DNA of 40,556 bases from Candidatus Lustribacter telmatis (GCA_003164045.1 PLRU01000012.1:1-40556); one strand, 5' to 3'. Shown: positions 1 to 9,124, numbered from the stretch's first letter. Notes: generated by a model not told the origin, from the sequence alone. A program made the numbers and translations.

Positions 1-153
1 CGCAGGCTGCCCGACGATGTGTGCAGCGTACCGTTGGTCGACCCGACGATCACGCGAACGCTTGTGGTGGCGTTTCCCCGGGCCAAGGTGCGCAATGCCC
101 AGGCTACGGCGTTTATCGAGTTGTTGCGGGGGGCACTCGCGAATAACGCCTAA
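1..153 (+). CDS. C-terminal end of a LysR-type transcriptional regulator (partial)
   Basis: Reading frame 1 is open from the window edge to TAA at 151-153, giving 50 residues. The segment PLVDPTITRTLVVAFPRAK, followed by a helix ending in FIELLRGAL, resembles the last strand and helix of the LysR substrate-binding domain. The DNA-binding half lies outside the window, so target genes and effector cannot be inferred. The gene is convergent with the secreted-protein gene that ends at 167. The family call rests on a short segment; another periplasmic-binding-fold regulator is possible. Confidence 0.5.
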   Translation, partial: RRLPDDVCSVPLVDPTITRTLVVAFPRAKVRNAQATAFIELLRGALANNA

Positions 154-166
154 CCTTCGCGGTCGG

Positions 167-619
167 TCATTTGACGTCGGAACCGGTCAGTTTTAGGGCG
201 TCGATCAACCACGATCCGTTCGCTTGACGCGCGACATCGATCGTTTGTGCCGGCGGCTGTGTGACACCCCCGCCGGTGAGATAGTAGTAGAATTTAACGG
301 TGAAACGGTACCGCGTGGGTGATAGCGTATGGCCGTCGCTGACTTCGTACGCCGCATTGCTGGGCGAAGAAACGCCGATCAGCCACGCTCGGAGGTTGGA
401 GGTGCCGAGACGCTTCTGCTCCGCGGGAGAGACGCGCGCGAGGCCCGCCGCGGCATTGCGCGCGCGCCAGGCTTCCAGGAACTCGTCGAGCGCACCAAGG
501 GCGCCAATGTACGGCAGGTCGAGGTCGGCAGCGCGGACGGGGCGCGGCATCAGCGCGCCGGCCGCTGCGAGCCCGAAGGCACTCGTCAGGAACGCCGTGC
601 GTCGAATCGATTGTCGCAT
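167..619 (-). CDS. Exported hypothetical protein, possible Tat substrate with an NTF2-like fold
   Basis: This 150-aa protein starts at ATG 619, with AGGAG nine bases upstream (629-633 on the complement). The N-terminus (MRQSIRRTAFLTSAFGLAAAG, cleavage probably after RPVRA near residue 30) has a twin arginine, a hydrophobic stretch and an Ala-rich cleavage region, which suggests Tat-dependent export. The mature part has a helix (residues about 40-55, FLEAWRARNA) and then alternating strands (RYRFTVKFYYYLTGGG, QTIDVARQANGSWLIDAL), an arrangement like small NTF2/SnoaL-like proteins. No catalytic residues are recognised. It lies 37 bp downstream of the GNAT gene and may end the ftsK-PAP2-GNAT unit. 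Confidence 0.6.
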   Translation of the reverse strand: MRQSIRRTAFLTSAFGLAAAGALMPRPVRAADLDLPYIGALGALDEFLEAWRARNAAAGLARVSPAEQKRLGTSNLRAWLIGVSSPSNAAYEVSDGHTLSPTRYRFTVKFYYYLTGGGVTQPPAQTIDVARQANGSWLIDALKLTGSDVK

Positions 620-656
620 ATCCCATTGCTCCTAGCCGATGCTGAGGGGCACCTTT

Positions 657-1178
657 TTAAGAGCGACTGCTGGTCGAAATGAGATATCGCCTGCGCGGGC
701 TGTCGGCGATGCGTCGCCCGCCGCATTTCTCGATAACGCGGATCGATGCTGCGTTGTCGTGCGCGCAGGTTAGCAACGCTTCGGCGACGCCTTTGGCCTC
801 GAGCATTTGCAGTGCGCTCCGCAGCGCCCACGTCGCAGTGCCGCGGTTTCGATAGCCGGGGTGGACGTGGTAACCGATGTTGCCGCCATATTGCCTCAGA
901 TGCCCGGTGAGGGGATGGCGTATGTCGAGTTGGCCGACGACGACGTCATCGGCGAATATCAAATAACAGTCGGCCGGACACCAATCGGGCGGCAAGTTTT
1001 TGCCTTCGCTCCAGCTCCGGATGGTTTCTAAATAGCCGGCGGGGTCGGTATGAGCGATGACTGCGCCTCCGGTCCATTCGTCCTCGCTGGCTGCCATGAA
1101 GGCGTCTCGCATTACGACGAACGCGTCCGCGAATTCGGCGGCCGCCCGTTGTAGCGTCAGAGACTGATCGACATTCAC
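657..1178 (-). CDS. GNAT-family N-acetyltransferase
   Basis: This 173-aa protein fits a Gcn5-related N-acetyltransferase, which moves an acetyl group from acetyl-CoA to an amine. The strand YLIFADDVVVGQLDIRH (about 72-88), the strand NIGYHVHPGYR, and the acetyl-CoA pyrophosphate loop RNRGTA (110-115) follow the usual GNAT order. A late ASIRVIEKCGGRR segment matches the typical motif B. It most resembles RimJ/RimL-like enzymes; the substrate is unknown. The GTG start at 1176-1178 overlaps the stop of the PAP2 gene by four bases (GTGA), indicating translational coupling. Confidence 0.8.
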   Translation of the reverse strand: MNVDQSLTLQRAAAEFADAFVVMRDAFMAASEDEWTGGAVIAHTDPAGYLETIRSWSEGKNLPPDWCPADCYLIFADDVVVGQLDIRHPLTGHLRQYGGNIGYHVHPGYRNRGTATWALRSALQMLEAKGVAEALLTCAHDNAASIRVIEKCGGRRIADSPRRRYLISTSSRS

Positions 1179-1810
1179 ACAACGTCAGCCGGAGAAGATC
1201 GTGGAAGTCGCGGAACGCCACCGGTAATCGCGGCGGCGATGGCGAGCATCATAATGCCGAAGAGGATGCCGCCGATGAGGTCGGTGACGAAGTGCGCACC
1301 GAGTGACAGGCGTGACCAGATCACGCCGATGCCCCAGAGTGCCCAAGCCGCGCTGAGGATGGTGCGCAGCGGCCGCGGCAGCTCGCTCGTGGCGAAGTAG
1401 TAACTCCACATGCCGTAGACGACGACGGCGAACATTGCATGGCCGCTGGGATACGACCACGACGTTTCGTGGTGCAGGATCCAGTACGACGGGCGGGTGC
1501 GCATGAAGAGGTTCTTGACGGCATCGCTGGCCTGCCACGCAACGAGCGTGGTGAGGACCGCGAAGATCACGCGTGGGCGCCAAGCCGGGACGATCACCGC
1601 GAGGACGATCGCGCCGACGCCTAACGCGACGAGTGAGAACCACCAGCACGACGCGGTGAACGCGAGCGCGACGTACGGCAATTCGCCGGCGAGCGCGCGG
1701 CCGGCGAGATCGATGCCGGTGGGCGGCTGTGTCGACACGCCCGTGCCGAGCAAGCCGCAGAGCAGCGCGGCGGCGAGCGCGATGATGGCGGCCCGCAGGC
1801 GCGCCGTCAC
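1175..1810 (-). CDS. PAP2-family membrane phosphatase
   Basis: This 211-aa integral membrane protein has all three PAP2 signatures: K99-x6-R106-P107, PSGH at 121-124, and S166-R167-x5-H173-x3-D177. The two histidines and the arginines form the known phosphohistidine active site. About six membrane segments are visible. Relatives remove phosphate from phosphatidic acid, phosphatidylglycerol phosphate or undecaprenyl pyrophosphate; the exact lipid cannot be read from sequence. The GTG start at 1808-1810 overlaps the ftsK stop by four bases and the end overlaps the GNAT gene, so the three probably form one transcript. Confidence 0.88.
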   Translation of the reverse strand: MTARLRAAIIALAAALLCGLLGTGVSTQPPTGIDLAGRALAGELPYVALAFTASCWWFSLVALGVGAIVLAVIVPAWRPRVIFAVLTTLVAWQASDAVKNLFMRTRPSYWILHHETSWSYPSGHAMFAVVVYGMWSYYFATSELPRPLRTILSAAWALWGIGVIWSRLSLGAHFVTDLIGGILFGIMMLAIAAAITGGVPRLPRSSPADVV

Positions 1811-4173
1811 GCGAAGAGGTCTTGCTGCTGGTCGTTCTTGCCGAGGCGGCCGGCGATTTGTTCGAGTTCGGCGAGGCCGATCAGGATGCGGCGCGGCTTC
1901 GTGCCTTCGTGCGGTCCGACGACCTTGAAGTCTTCGAGCTGCTTCATCAAGCGCACCGCGCGCGGGTGGCCGATCGCAAACTGCGATTGCAACTGCGCGG
2001 TCGATGCATACTTCGTGTCGATGATGAACTGCGCGGCGTCGTAGCAGAGCGGATCGATGTTCTTGCGATCCTTGCCGTCGTCATCGTCGATCGGTTCGAC
2101 CGACATCTCGATGAGGTTCTCGGGCCGCGCTTGACCGGCCCAGAACTCGACGAGCCGGTTGACCTCGGCGCCGGTGATCAGCGCGCCTTGCGAACGCACC
2201 GGCTTCGGCGCGTCGATCGGGAGATAGAGCATGTCGCCGCGGCCGAGCAGGCGTTCCGCGCCGCCCATGTCGAGGATCGTGCGCGAGTCGACTTGCGACG
2301 ACACGGCGAACGCGATGCGCGAGGGAATGTTCGCCTTGATGATGCCGGTGATCACGTCGACCGACGGCCGTTGCGTCGCGACGATCAAGTGGATGCCGGT
2401 CGCGCGCGCGAGCTGCGCCAACCGGCAGATCAGCGTTTCGACTTTGCCCGGCGCGACGAGCATCAAGTCGGCGAGCTCGTCGATCACGATCACGATGTAG
2501 GGCAGCTTGTCGTCGGGATACTTGGCGTTCCACTCTTCGATCTTGCGCACGCCGGCCTTCGCAAACCGCTCGTAGCGCTGATCCATCTCTTTGGTCATCT
2601 CGAAGAGCGCGCCGGCCGCCATGCGCGGATCGGTGATTACCGGGTTCTTGAGATGCGGGATGCCGTTGTAGACGCTCAGCTCGACGCGCTTGGGATCGAT
2701 CATCACCATCTGCACTTGGTCGGGCGTCGCGCTCACGAGCAGCGATGCGATGATGCAATTCAGACACACCGACTTGCCGCTGCCGGTCGCGCCGGCAACG
2801 AGCAGATGCGGCATCTTGCCAAGGTCGCCGTAGATCGGGCGGCCGGTGATGTCTTTGCCCAGCGCCATGTTCAGGGGCGGGATCGTGCCGCGCGCCGGCA
2901 TCGCTTCCATGATCTCGCGCACGGCGACGACCGACACGGTGGCGTTCGGAATCTCGATGCCGACGGCTGACTTGCCGGGGATCGGCGCTTCGATGCGCAC
3001 CGACGTTGCCGCCAGGGCAAGCGCGAGGTCGTCGGCGAGCGCGCTGATCCGCGCGATCTTCACGCCGCGTTCGGGCTTGAGTTCGTAGCGCGTGATCGAC
3101 GGGCCGCGTTCGATGTGCGTCACCTTGGCGCCGACGCCGAACGAGGCGAGCGTATCTTCGAGCACCGACGAGCGGCTCGAATCGTCGATTTTTTGCGCCT
3201 GCGGCGGATCGAACAGCGAGAGGTCGGGCAGACGGTACGTGCGGTGCGCCGCTTCGTACGTCCCGACGATGACGGGTGGCGCGATCGCTTCGGCTACGAC
3301 GGCGGCCGGGGCGATAACGGTCTCGGCTTCGTCGTCTTCGTCATCATCGTCGTCGTCGAACTCGTCGTCTTCCTCGTCGTCCTCATCCTCGTCGTCGCCG
3401 TCATCCTCGTCTTCATCGAGGTACTCGGTATCCTCGTCGGCGAGATCCAGCTCGTCCGCGTCTTCGACTTCGTCCTCTTCATCGGCGTCGATCGTTTCGG
3501 TCGTTTCGTTGACGTCGTAGATGACGCGGGCCGGCGCTGCGCTCGGCGCAACGGCGACGGCGCTGCCGGCCGTTGCGGCGGCCATGCGCGGCAACAGTGC
3601 GGGTAAATGGAAGGCTTCGCGCAGCGAACGCGGACCGGGCGCGGGCTCCGCTGCACGTGCCGAGCGGGCGGGACGTGCGGACGGCGGGGGCCGCAGCGCG
3701 GCGATGCGCGCGATGGTCCAACCGATCACTTTCTTCACCGACACGTTGGTGATCCACACCGTCACGCCGAGCGCGGCGACAACGAGCACGATCACCGCGC
3801 CGACGTCGCCGACGAGCGCGCGCAAGCCTGCGTCGAGCGTGTGCCCGAGCCAGCCGCCGTTCGCGCCGAACGTGGCGTCGACGATGAGGAAGTACGCGCA
3901 CGCGGCGCCCCCGAGCGTCGCGATCATGCGCGGCACGTTGATCTCGAGGAATACGATCGTCGCGAGCAGCGCGATCAGCAGCGGAAACCAGCCGGCGGCG
4001 TAGCCGAAGAGCGCGTGCAGCGCAGCAGCGGTGTACACGCCGAGAATTCCGGTATGCGCGGGTGAGACGATGAGCGAGACGGCGAGCAGAATCGCAATGC
4101 CGAGTGCAATGATCCCGGCGATCTCGTAGTTCCAACGCGTCGTCACGCTCGGCTTCCGGCGAACGCGAGCCAT
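1807..4173 (-). CDS. ftsK: FtsK/SpoIIIE-family DNA translocase
   Basis: The protein is 788 aa from ATG 4173 (MARVRRKPS); an in-frame upstream start at 4242 is less likely because it would run into the divergent dehydrogenase gene. Four N-terminal membrane helices (about 18-140) are followed by a linker with an extreme Asp/Glu run (about 225-290). The motor domain has Walker A GATGSGKSVCLN and Walker B IVIVIDELADLM. The C-terminal winged-helix gamma domain (TKYASTAQLQSQFAIGHPRA) normally reads KOPS-like sites. FtsK pumps chromosomal DNA through the division septum and activates dimer resolution. An AGGAG lies only two bases before the ATG, unusually close. The gene heads a ftsK-PAP2-GNAT run. 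Confidence 0.95.
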   Translation of the reverse strand: MARVRRKPSVTTRWNYEIAGIIALGIAILLAVSLIVSPAHTGILGVYTAAALHALFGYAAGWFPLLIALLATIVFLEINVPRMIATLGGAACAYFLIVDATFGANGGWLGHTLDAGLRALVGDVGAVIVLVVAALGVTVWITNVSVKKVIGWTIARIAALRPPPSARPARSARAAEPAPGPRSLREAFHLPALLPRMAAATAGSAVAVAPSAAPARVIYDVNETTETIDADEEDEVEDADELDLADEDTEYLDEDEDDGDDEDEDDEEDDEFDDDDDDEDDEAETVIAPAAVVAEAIAPPVIVGTYEAAHRTYRLPDLSLFDPPQAQKIDDSSRSSVLEDTLASFGVGAKVTHIERGPSITRYELKPERGVKIARISALADDLALALAATSVRIEAPIPGKSAVGIEIPNATVSVVAVREIMEAMPARGTIPPLNMALGKDITGRPIYGDLGKMPHLLVAGATGSGKSVCLNCIIASLLVSATPDQVQMVMIDPKRVELSVYNGIPHLKNPVITDPRMAAGALFEMTKEMDQRYERFAKAGVRKIEEWNAKYPDDKLPYIVIVIDELADLMLVAPGKVETLICRLAQLARATGIHLIVATQRPSVDVITGIIKANIPSRIAFAVSSQVDSRTILDMGGAERLLGRGDMLYLPIDAPKPVRSQGALITGAEVNRLVEFWAGQARPENLIEMSVEPIDDDDGKDRKNIDPLCYDAAQFIIDTKYASTAQLQSQFAIGHPRAVRLMKQLEDFKVVGPHEGTKPRRILIGLAELEQIAGRLGKNDQQQDLFA

Positions 4174-4226
4174 TGCTCCTAAGGTTGGCGACCGCGCAGC
4201 GGAGTCCCCGCCGGGAACGCGGAAGC

Positions 4227-5309
4227 GTGATCGCCGTGGCAACGCCTACTATCGTCGTTCTCGGCGGCGACCAAACCGGACAAGAACTCCTCGTCGAAGC
4301 GCTGCGCGTCATCGCGCCCGACGTGATCGGACTGCCGATCCAGCTCGAACACTTCGACCTCTCGCTCGAGAAGCGCCGCGCGACGAAAAACGCGATCGTG
4401 ATGGAAGCGGCCGAGGCGATGAAACGCGCGAAATTCGGCCTCAAAGCCGCCACGATCACGCCCGAGGGCAAGGGCGACGTGGGCTCGCCCAACGCCATCG
4501 TCCGCCAGGCGATCGACGGCAAGGTGATCGTCCGGACCGGCCGCCGCATCCCCGGGGTGCGCCCGGTCGCCGGCATCCACGCCCCGATCTCGGTCGTCCG
4601 CATGGCCGTCGGTGACGCCTACGGTGCCAAGGAGTGGCGCGAGGGCACGGGCGACGATGAGGTTGCCTTCCGGACCGAGCGCATCGAGCGCGGCGTGTGC
4701 CGCGTGGTCGCGGAGTACGCTTTCTTTCATGCCCGCAAGACCGGGTCCAAGGTCTTCGGCGGTCCCAAGTACACGGTCAGCCCGGTCTACGAAGGCATGC
4801 TTAAGGAAGAGATGGATGCCGCCGCCGCGCGCTATCCCGATATCGCCTACGAGCCGCAGTTGATCGATGCCACCTACGCCCTGCTGATCTCGACCTCGGG
4901 TGACCCCTTGGTTATCCCCTCGCTCAACCGCGACGGCGACTGCCTCTCCGACCTCGTCATGCAGCTCTTCGGCTCGATCGCCGGGGCCGAATCCGTCCTG
5001 ATGTCGTTCGATGCGGACCTGAAGCCGGACGTCGTGATGGCCGAGGCGCCGCATGGAACCGCGCCGCGGCTGTTCGGCAAGAACGTCGCCAACCCGATGG
5101 CGATGATCCTCGCTTGCGGTGCGCTGCTCTCACACATCGACGACCGCCGGGCGACCAACGCTTCACGCGCGATCTACGAGGGCGTACTCGAGACCGTGCG
5201 CGAGGGCATCTCGACCAGCGACCTCGGCGGCCAGTCATCGACGACCGAATTTACCGACGCGGTGATCTCCAAGATCAAATCCAAGCTCGACGTCTGGGCG
5301 ACGCTCTAA
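4227..5309 (+). CDS. Isocitrate/isopropylmalate-family dehydrogenase, isocitrate dehydrogenase-like
   Basis: A 360-aa beta-decarboxylating dehydrogenase. The N-terminal nucleotide-fold strand TIVVLGGDQTGQELL, the substrate motif SPNAIVR (S-x-N-x3-R, as in isocitrate dehydrogenases), a catalytic-lysine region GPKYTVSPVYEGM, the metal-binding aspartates in LNRDGDCLSD, and the cofactor loop HGTAPRLFGKNVANPMA are all present. The family oxidises a 2-hydroxy acid with NAD(P) and decarboxylates it. The SPN-x3-R motif favours isocitrate over isopropylmalate, but homoisocitrate or tartrate cannot be excluded. GTG 4227 has GGGAA nine bases upstream; GTG 4236 is the alternative. The gene is divergent from ftsK and its stop overlaps that of the convergent EamA gene by four bases. 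Confidence 0.8.
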   Translation: MIAVATPTIVVLGGDQTGQELLVEALRVIAPDVIGLPIQLEHFDLSLEKRRATKNAIVMEAAEAMKRAKFGLKAATITPEGKGDVGSPNAIVRQAIDGKVIVRTGRRIPGVRPVAGIHAPISVVRMAVGDAYGAKEWREGTGDDEVAFRTERIERGVCRVVAEYAFFHARKTGSKVFGGPKYTVSPVYEGMLKEEMDAAAARYPDIAYEPQLIDATYALLISTSGDPLVIPSLNRDGDCLSDLVMQLFGSIAGAESVLMSFDADLKPDVVMAEAPHGTAPRLFGKNVANPMAMILACGALLSHIDDRRATNASRAIYEGVLETVREGISTSDLGGQSSTTEFTDAVISKIKSKLDVWATL

Positions 5310-6148
5310 GCCGCGGCGATTGCAAGCGCGCCGCCGAGCGCGAGTATCACGCCGATCCACTGCCAACGGCCGAGCCGTTCGCGCACCACGATTCCCGCCA
5401 GCACCACCGTCGTCGCAGGATACAACTGCGTCAGCACCACCACGATCGAGAGCAGTCCGGTGTGAGCGGCAACCACATAGAACACGTTCGCGCACATGTC
5501 GAGCGCGCCGCAGAGCAGCACGAGGCCGAGCGCCGGGCGCGCGACGCGCACGTTCGCGATGCCGCCGAACGCGAGTGCACCGGCCGTGAGCAGCACCAGC
5601 GACGTAACGCGCGCCGCCAGCAGCGGAATCAATCCGGCCTCGGCGTGCGTTTGCGCGAGCGCGATGAAAAACACGGCGAAGGCGATGCCGGCGCCGATCG
5701 CTTCCGCCAAGCCCGGCGGCAAACCGCCCGCGCGCCGCGTTCCCGGTGCGACACTAACGCACGCGACGGCCGCGAGCGCGGCCGCGATGCCGCCGTAGGC
5801 TAACGCCGCGGGCCGTTCGCCGTGCAGCGTGATGCCGTAGATGACCGGAATCGCCGCGCCGAGCACCGCGCTGACCGGTGAGACCACGCCCATCGTTCCG
5901 ATCGCAAGGCCGCGATAAAGCAGTACCATCGCGGCCGCGCTCGCAACTCCGCACGCCGCGCCCCACGCAACATCGCTCGCTACCGCATGTGCGCCGAAGA
6001 GCGGCAGCACGGCGGCCAGCAGCAACAACCCCAACGCTTGCGACCACACGACGACCGACATCGTCGATGTGCGGCGGCTCGCTAGTCCGCCGAGAAAATC
6101 CGCTCCGCCGTAGAAGAGCGCCGCCGCGAGTGCCAGCGCGATCGGCAT
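5306..6148 (-). CDS. EamA/DMT-superfamily transporter
   Basis: A 280-aa, highly hydrophobic protein with about ten membrane helices in two repeats of five, the EamA arrangement. Typical family segments include YGGADFLGGLASRRTS near the start, LLYRGLAIGTMGVVSPVSAVLGA in repeat one and FYVVAAHTGLLSIVVVLTQLYPATTVVLAGIVVRERL-like sequence in repeat two. EamA proteins export amino acids, metabolites or drugs; the substrate is not predictable. It starts three bases after the stop of the ABC permease gene, as the last gene of the mnmA-71 aa-permease-EamA run. Confidence 0.85.
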   Translation of the reverse strand: MPIALALAAALFYGGADFLGGLASRRTSTMSVVVWSQALGLLLLAAVLPLFGAHAVASDVAWGAACGVASAAAMVLLYRGLAIGTMGVVSPVSAVLGAAIPVIYGITLHGERPAALAYGGIAAALAAVACVSVAPGTRRAGGLPPGLAEAIGAGIAFAVFFIALAQTHAEAGLIPLLAARVTSLVLLTAGALAFGGIANVRVARPALGLVLLCGALDMCANVFYVVAAHTGLLSIVVVLTQLYPATTVVLAGIVVRERLGRWQWIGVILALGGALAIAAA

Positions 6149-6151
6149 GCG

Positions 6152-7000
6152 CTAGCGCGCGTTCGGATCCAGCGCTTCGCGCAATCCGTCGCCGAGGAGG
6201 TTGAAGCCGAGCACCAGCGCGGTGATGGCTAGACCCGGGAAGATCAGCGCCCACGGCGCCGACACCCAATAGTCGCGCGCGTCGTTGAGCATCGCGCCCC
6301 ACTCGGGCGCCGGCGGACGCGCGCCCAAGCCGAGATACGAGAGCCCGGCGGCTTCGAGTTCCGCCGTTGCGATCCCGAGCGTTGCTTGAATCAGCAGCGG
6401 GGCGAGGATGTTCGGCAACACGTGTCTTGCCAAAATGCGCGGTACGCCGGCGCCGATGGCGCGCGCGGCTTCCACGTACTCGGTTTCTTTGACGCCGAGC
6501 ACGGACGAACGCGCGAGGCGCGCATACTGCGGAATGTAGACGATCCCCACGGCGATCATCAAATTGGTGATGCTCGGACCGAGGATCGTCGTGATCGCGA
6601 TCGCCAAAATGATCGAGGGAAACGCTAGGATAATATCCATCGCGCCCATCAGCACGTTCTCGACGCGGCCGCCCGCGTAGCCGGCGATCAGACCGATCAG
6701 CGTGCCGAGCGTGATCGCGACGCCGACCGCCACGAAACCGATCGCGATCGAGGTGCGCGCGCCATACACGATGCGCGAGAACACGTCGCGGCCGAGTTTA
6801 TCCGTGCCGAGCAAGTGCGCGAGCGAGGGCGGCCGCGATTGCTGCGTGAGCATCTGCCCGAGCGGGTCGTGCGGCGCGACGATCGGAGCGAAGATCGCGA
6901 CGGCGAGAATTGCCGCGACGATAATCGCGCCCACGAGGGAACCGGGGGAACGGCGAAACCGGCGCCACGTGTCGCCGGCGAACGAGCGCGAAGCGATCAC
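6152..7000 (-). CDS. ABC transporter permease, DppC/OppC type
   Basis: This 282-aa inner-membrane permease resembles the second permease of dipeptide/oligopeptide/nickel importers. Visible features are the N-terminal helix after RRSPGSLVGA, the family segment LLGTDKLGRDVFSR (about 63-76), about six membrane helices and the EAA loop EAARAIGAGVPRILARHVLPN-like, which docks the ATPase. The GTG start at 6998-7000 overlaps the stop of the 71-aa gene (GTGA); upstream in-frame codons lie inside that gene and are rejected. No partner permease, ATPase or binding protein is present in the window, so the rest of the importer must be encoded elsewhere. Confidence 0.88.
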   Translation of the reverse strand: MIASRSFAGDTWRRFRRSPGSLVGAIIVAAILAVAIFAPIVAPHDPLGQMLTQQSRPPSLAHLLGTDKLGRDVFSRIVYGARTSIAIGFVAVGVAITLGTLIGLIAGYAGGRVENVLMGAMDIILAFPSIILAIAITTILGPSITNLMIAVGIVYIPQYARLARSSVLGVKETEYVEAARAIGAGVPRILARHVLPNILAPLLIQATLGIATAELEAAGLSYLGLGARPPAPEWGAMLNDARDYWVSAPWALIFPGLAITALVLGFNLLGDGLREALDPNAR

Positions 7001-7212
7001 TGCGGTGCCGCGCGATTCCTCATCATGCGCAGCAGGTTCTCCAAGTGCGCGATGTACTCGCGGCTGTGGGTGAACGTCCACATCTCGAGCAGCTTCGGAT
7101 CGAGGTCGTGTTCGGTCGCATAGCGGTCGCGATCGCCGCTCATTGCGGCTCGGAACAGGATTGCGACGATTTCCTCGGCGGTCGGTTCGGGTGCGTCAGG
7201 CGCGTCGGACAT
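6997..7212 (-). CDS. Small acidic hypothetical protein (71 aa)
   Basis: A 71-aa, mostly helical, soluble protein with an acidic N-terminus ([19 protein letters not shown]) and a charged C-terminal helix (EYIAHLENLLRMMRNR). No family is recognised. It is supported by tight packing: its ATG (7210-7212) shares one base with the mnmA stop (TGATG), and its own stop overlaps the permease start (GTGA). It is likely co-translated with both. Function unknown; nothing in it suggests enzymatic activity. Confidence 0.6.
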   Translation of the reverse strand: MSDAPDAPEPTAEEIVAILFRAAMSGDRDRYATEHDLDPKLLEMWTFTHSREYIAHLENLLRMMRNRAAPQ

Positions 7213-8291
7213 CAGCGCACCTCGCGGATCGTGGCGGCGCCGAGCACTTCGTCGCCGCCCGGATCGAAGAGCGCCACGAGCTGTCCCGGCGCGATCGCTT
7301 GATGCAGTGCGTCGAAACGCACGCTGAGCGTATCGCCGGCGAGCGTCGCGAGCGCCGGAACCGGCGTCTGCCGGTAGCGCGTCATCGCGAGCACGCGCGC
7401 CGCGCCGCCGCTAAAGCGCTCGGGCCGGATCAGGTTGACTTCGTCGGCGATGAGTTCGTAGGCGCCGAGTTCGTCTTCGCGCCCGACGACGATCGTGTTC
7501 GTCGCCGGATCGATGCGCGTCACATAGCGCGGCCCCTCGGTGTTCGCGGGCAGGCCGCGGCGCTGGCCGACGGTGTAGTTCGCAATGCCGGCGTGCGCGC
7601 CGACGAGGTCGCCCGCAACGGTGCGGATGTCGCCCGGTACCATCGTCGACGGCGCGACGCGCGCGAGGATATCGCGGTAGTCGCCGCCTTCGACGAAGCA
7701 GATGTCCTGCGACTCCGTCTTGTCGGCGACGAGCAGGCCGAGCCGCTCGGCGTGGGCGCGCGTGGCCGGCTTGTCGAGCGTGCCCAGCGGCAGCAGCAGG
7801 CCCGCGAGTTGATCGGGCTCGAGCTGGGCTAGGGCGTAGGCCTGGTCCTTGGCGTGCGTTCCGCGGAAGAGGTGCGGCCCGTCGGGCTGCTGCTCCAGCC
7901 GCGCATAGTGGCCCGTTGCGATGAACGGGGCGCCGATCCGCCGCGCGTACGAGCGCAGCGTTCCGAGCTTCACGAAATTGTTGCACGCGACGCACGGGTT
8001 GGGCGTGCGGCCGGTGGCGTAATCCGTCGCGAAGCGTTCGATGACGTTTTTCCGGAACGTCTCTTCGAAGTCGAGGACGTAATGCGGGATGCCCAAGGTC
8101 TGCGCGCTGCGCCGCGCGTCGTCGAAATCGTCGGCGCCGCAGCATGATTTCGCATGCGCCGGTTTGGTCGGCGCATACATCTTCATCGTGATGCCGACGA
8201 CGTCGTACCCGGCCTCTACCAAGAGGCCGGCCGCGACCGCCGAATCCACGCCGCCGCTCATTGCCGCGACAACGCGTTGACCTTGTGACAT
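7212..8291 (-). CDS. mnmA: tRNA-specific 2-thiouridylase MnmA
   Basis: A 359-aa protein of standard MnmA length. The PP-loop SGGVDS (12-17) binds ATP; the catalytic cysteines lie in NPCVAC (C100) and QDICFV (C198); GHYAR and the C-terminal barrel are typical. MnmA adenylates and thiolates U34 of Lys, Glu and Gln tRNAs, taking sulfur from a relay fed by a cysteine desulfurase. It is transcribed away from the RodZ-like gene, with only 32 bp between the two starts, and leads the run of small protein, ABC permease and EamA transporter. Confidence 0.96.
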   Translation of the reverse strand: MSQGQRVVAAMSGGVDSAVAAGLLVEAGYDVVGITMKMYAPTKPAHAKSCCGADDFDDARRSAQTLGIPHYVLDFEETFRKNVIERFATDYATGRTPNPCVACNNFVKLGTLRSYARRIGAPFIATGHYARLEQQPDGPHLFRGTHAKDQAYALAQLEPDQLAGLLLPLGTLDKPATRAHAERLGLLVADKTESQDICFVEGGDYRDILARVAPSTMVPGDIRTVAGDLVGAHAGIANYTVGQRRGLPANTEGPRYVTRIDPATNTIVVGREDELGAYELIADEVNLIRPERFSGGAARVLAMTRYRQTPVPALATLAGDTLSVRFDALHQAIAPGQLVALFDPGGDEVLGAATIREVR

Positions 8292-8323
8292 TGGGTCTTA
8301 TGACTCGTACACAGGAGAACGGG

Positions 8324-9124
8324 ATGCGCCCGCAAACCGGTTTGTCTGTGTCAGCGCTCGGCGAGGAGTTCCGCAGCGCGCGTGAAGCGCGCAGCCTTTC
8401 GCTCTCAGACGTTGCCGAACGGCTGCACATCCGCAGCGTGTATCTGGCTGCGATTGAAGACGAAGATTGGCACGTGATCGGTGCACCCGTCTACGTCCGC
8501 GGCTTCATGCGAACGTACGCTCGATTCTTGGGCCTCGATCCGGAGGCCGCCGTGGCGCGCTTTTCGGCGACGGTCCCGGCCGGGACGCCGGCGGCCGCTG
8601 CCCCCCGCGCGGCAGCGGCGAACGCCGGCGAAAAACGGTCCGGCGAGAGAAGCAGCCCCTCGCTCGCGGCGGTTCTCTCGATCGTCGTCGCGGTGCTGGT
8701 CGTCCTGTTCGTGGGCTATGAATTCTATCAATATAAGACGGGTGCGCCGGCAGGCGCCCCGGTCGCCGAGGGTTCAGCTCCCCAGGCCGCCGACGGCGGC
8801 TCGCCGGCCGCGGATGCAAGCGCCGAGCCCGCCGACTCGCTGGCCGCGATCCCCCCGGTCGCCCCGAGCCCGGCGGCGGCGGTTAAACGCGGTTTGACCG
8901 TGCGGGTGACGGAGACGTCGTGGCTTCGGGTCACGGTCGATGGTACGGTAGTGCTCGAAGGCACGCTCCCGGCGGGAACGGCCAAGTCGTTTAAGGGCAA
9001 GGTCGCCGACCTGCGCGTCGGCAACGCCGGCGGGGTCAAGATCGCCGTGAACGGCAAGACGCTCGGTCCCCTCGGCGCCTCGGGCGACGTGGTCGAGCGC
9101 CGCTACGTGCTTACCGGAGAATAA
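8324..9124 (+). CDS. RodZ-like HTH and DUF4115 membrane protein
   Basis: A 266-aa protein with RodZ architecture: an N-terminal cro/C1-type helix-turn-helix (about 11-75, REARSLSLSDVAERLHIRS), an Ala/Pro-rich linker, one membrane helix (about 114-133), a low-complexity Ala/Pro periplasmic linker (about 138-190), and a C-terminal DUF4115 beta domain (about 193-266, RVTETSWLRVTVDGTVV). RodZ links MreB to the elongation machinery and sets rod shape; no MreB gene is visible here. ATG 8324 is chosen because AGGAG precedes it by seven bases; ATG 8300 lacks such a site. Confidence 0.85.
   Translation: MRPQTGLSVSALGEEFRSAREARSLSLSDVAERLHIRSVYLAAIEDEDWHVIGAPVYVRGFMRTYARFLGLDPEAAVARFSATVPAGTPAAAAPRAAAANAGEKRSGERSSPSLAAVLSIVVAVLVVLFVGYEFYQYKTGAPAGAPVAEGSAPQAADGGSPAADASAEPADSLAAIPPVAPSPAAAVKRGLTVRVTETSWLRVTVDGTVVLEGTLPAGTAKSFKGKVADLRVGNAGGVKIAVNGKTLGPLGASGDVVERRYVLTGE

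Noticed and set aside
3092..3520. Plus-strand frame rich in serine opposite the FtsK linker
   Set aside because: It is the antisense of the Asp/Glu triplet repeat and has no independent support.
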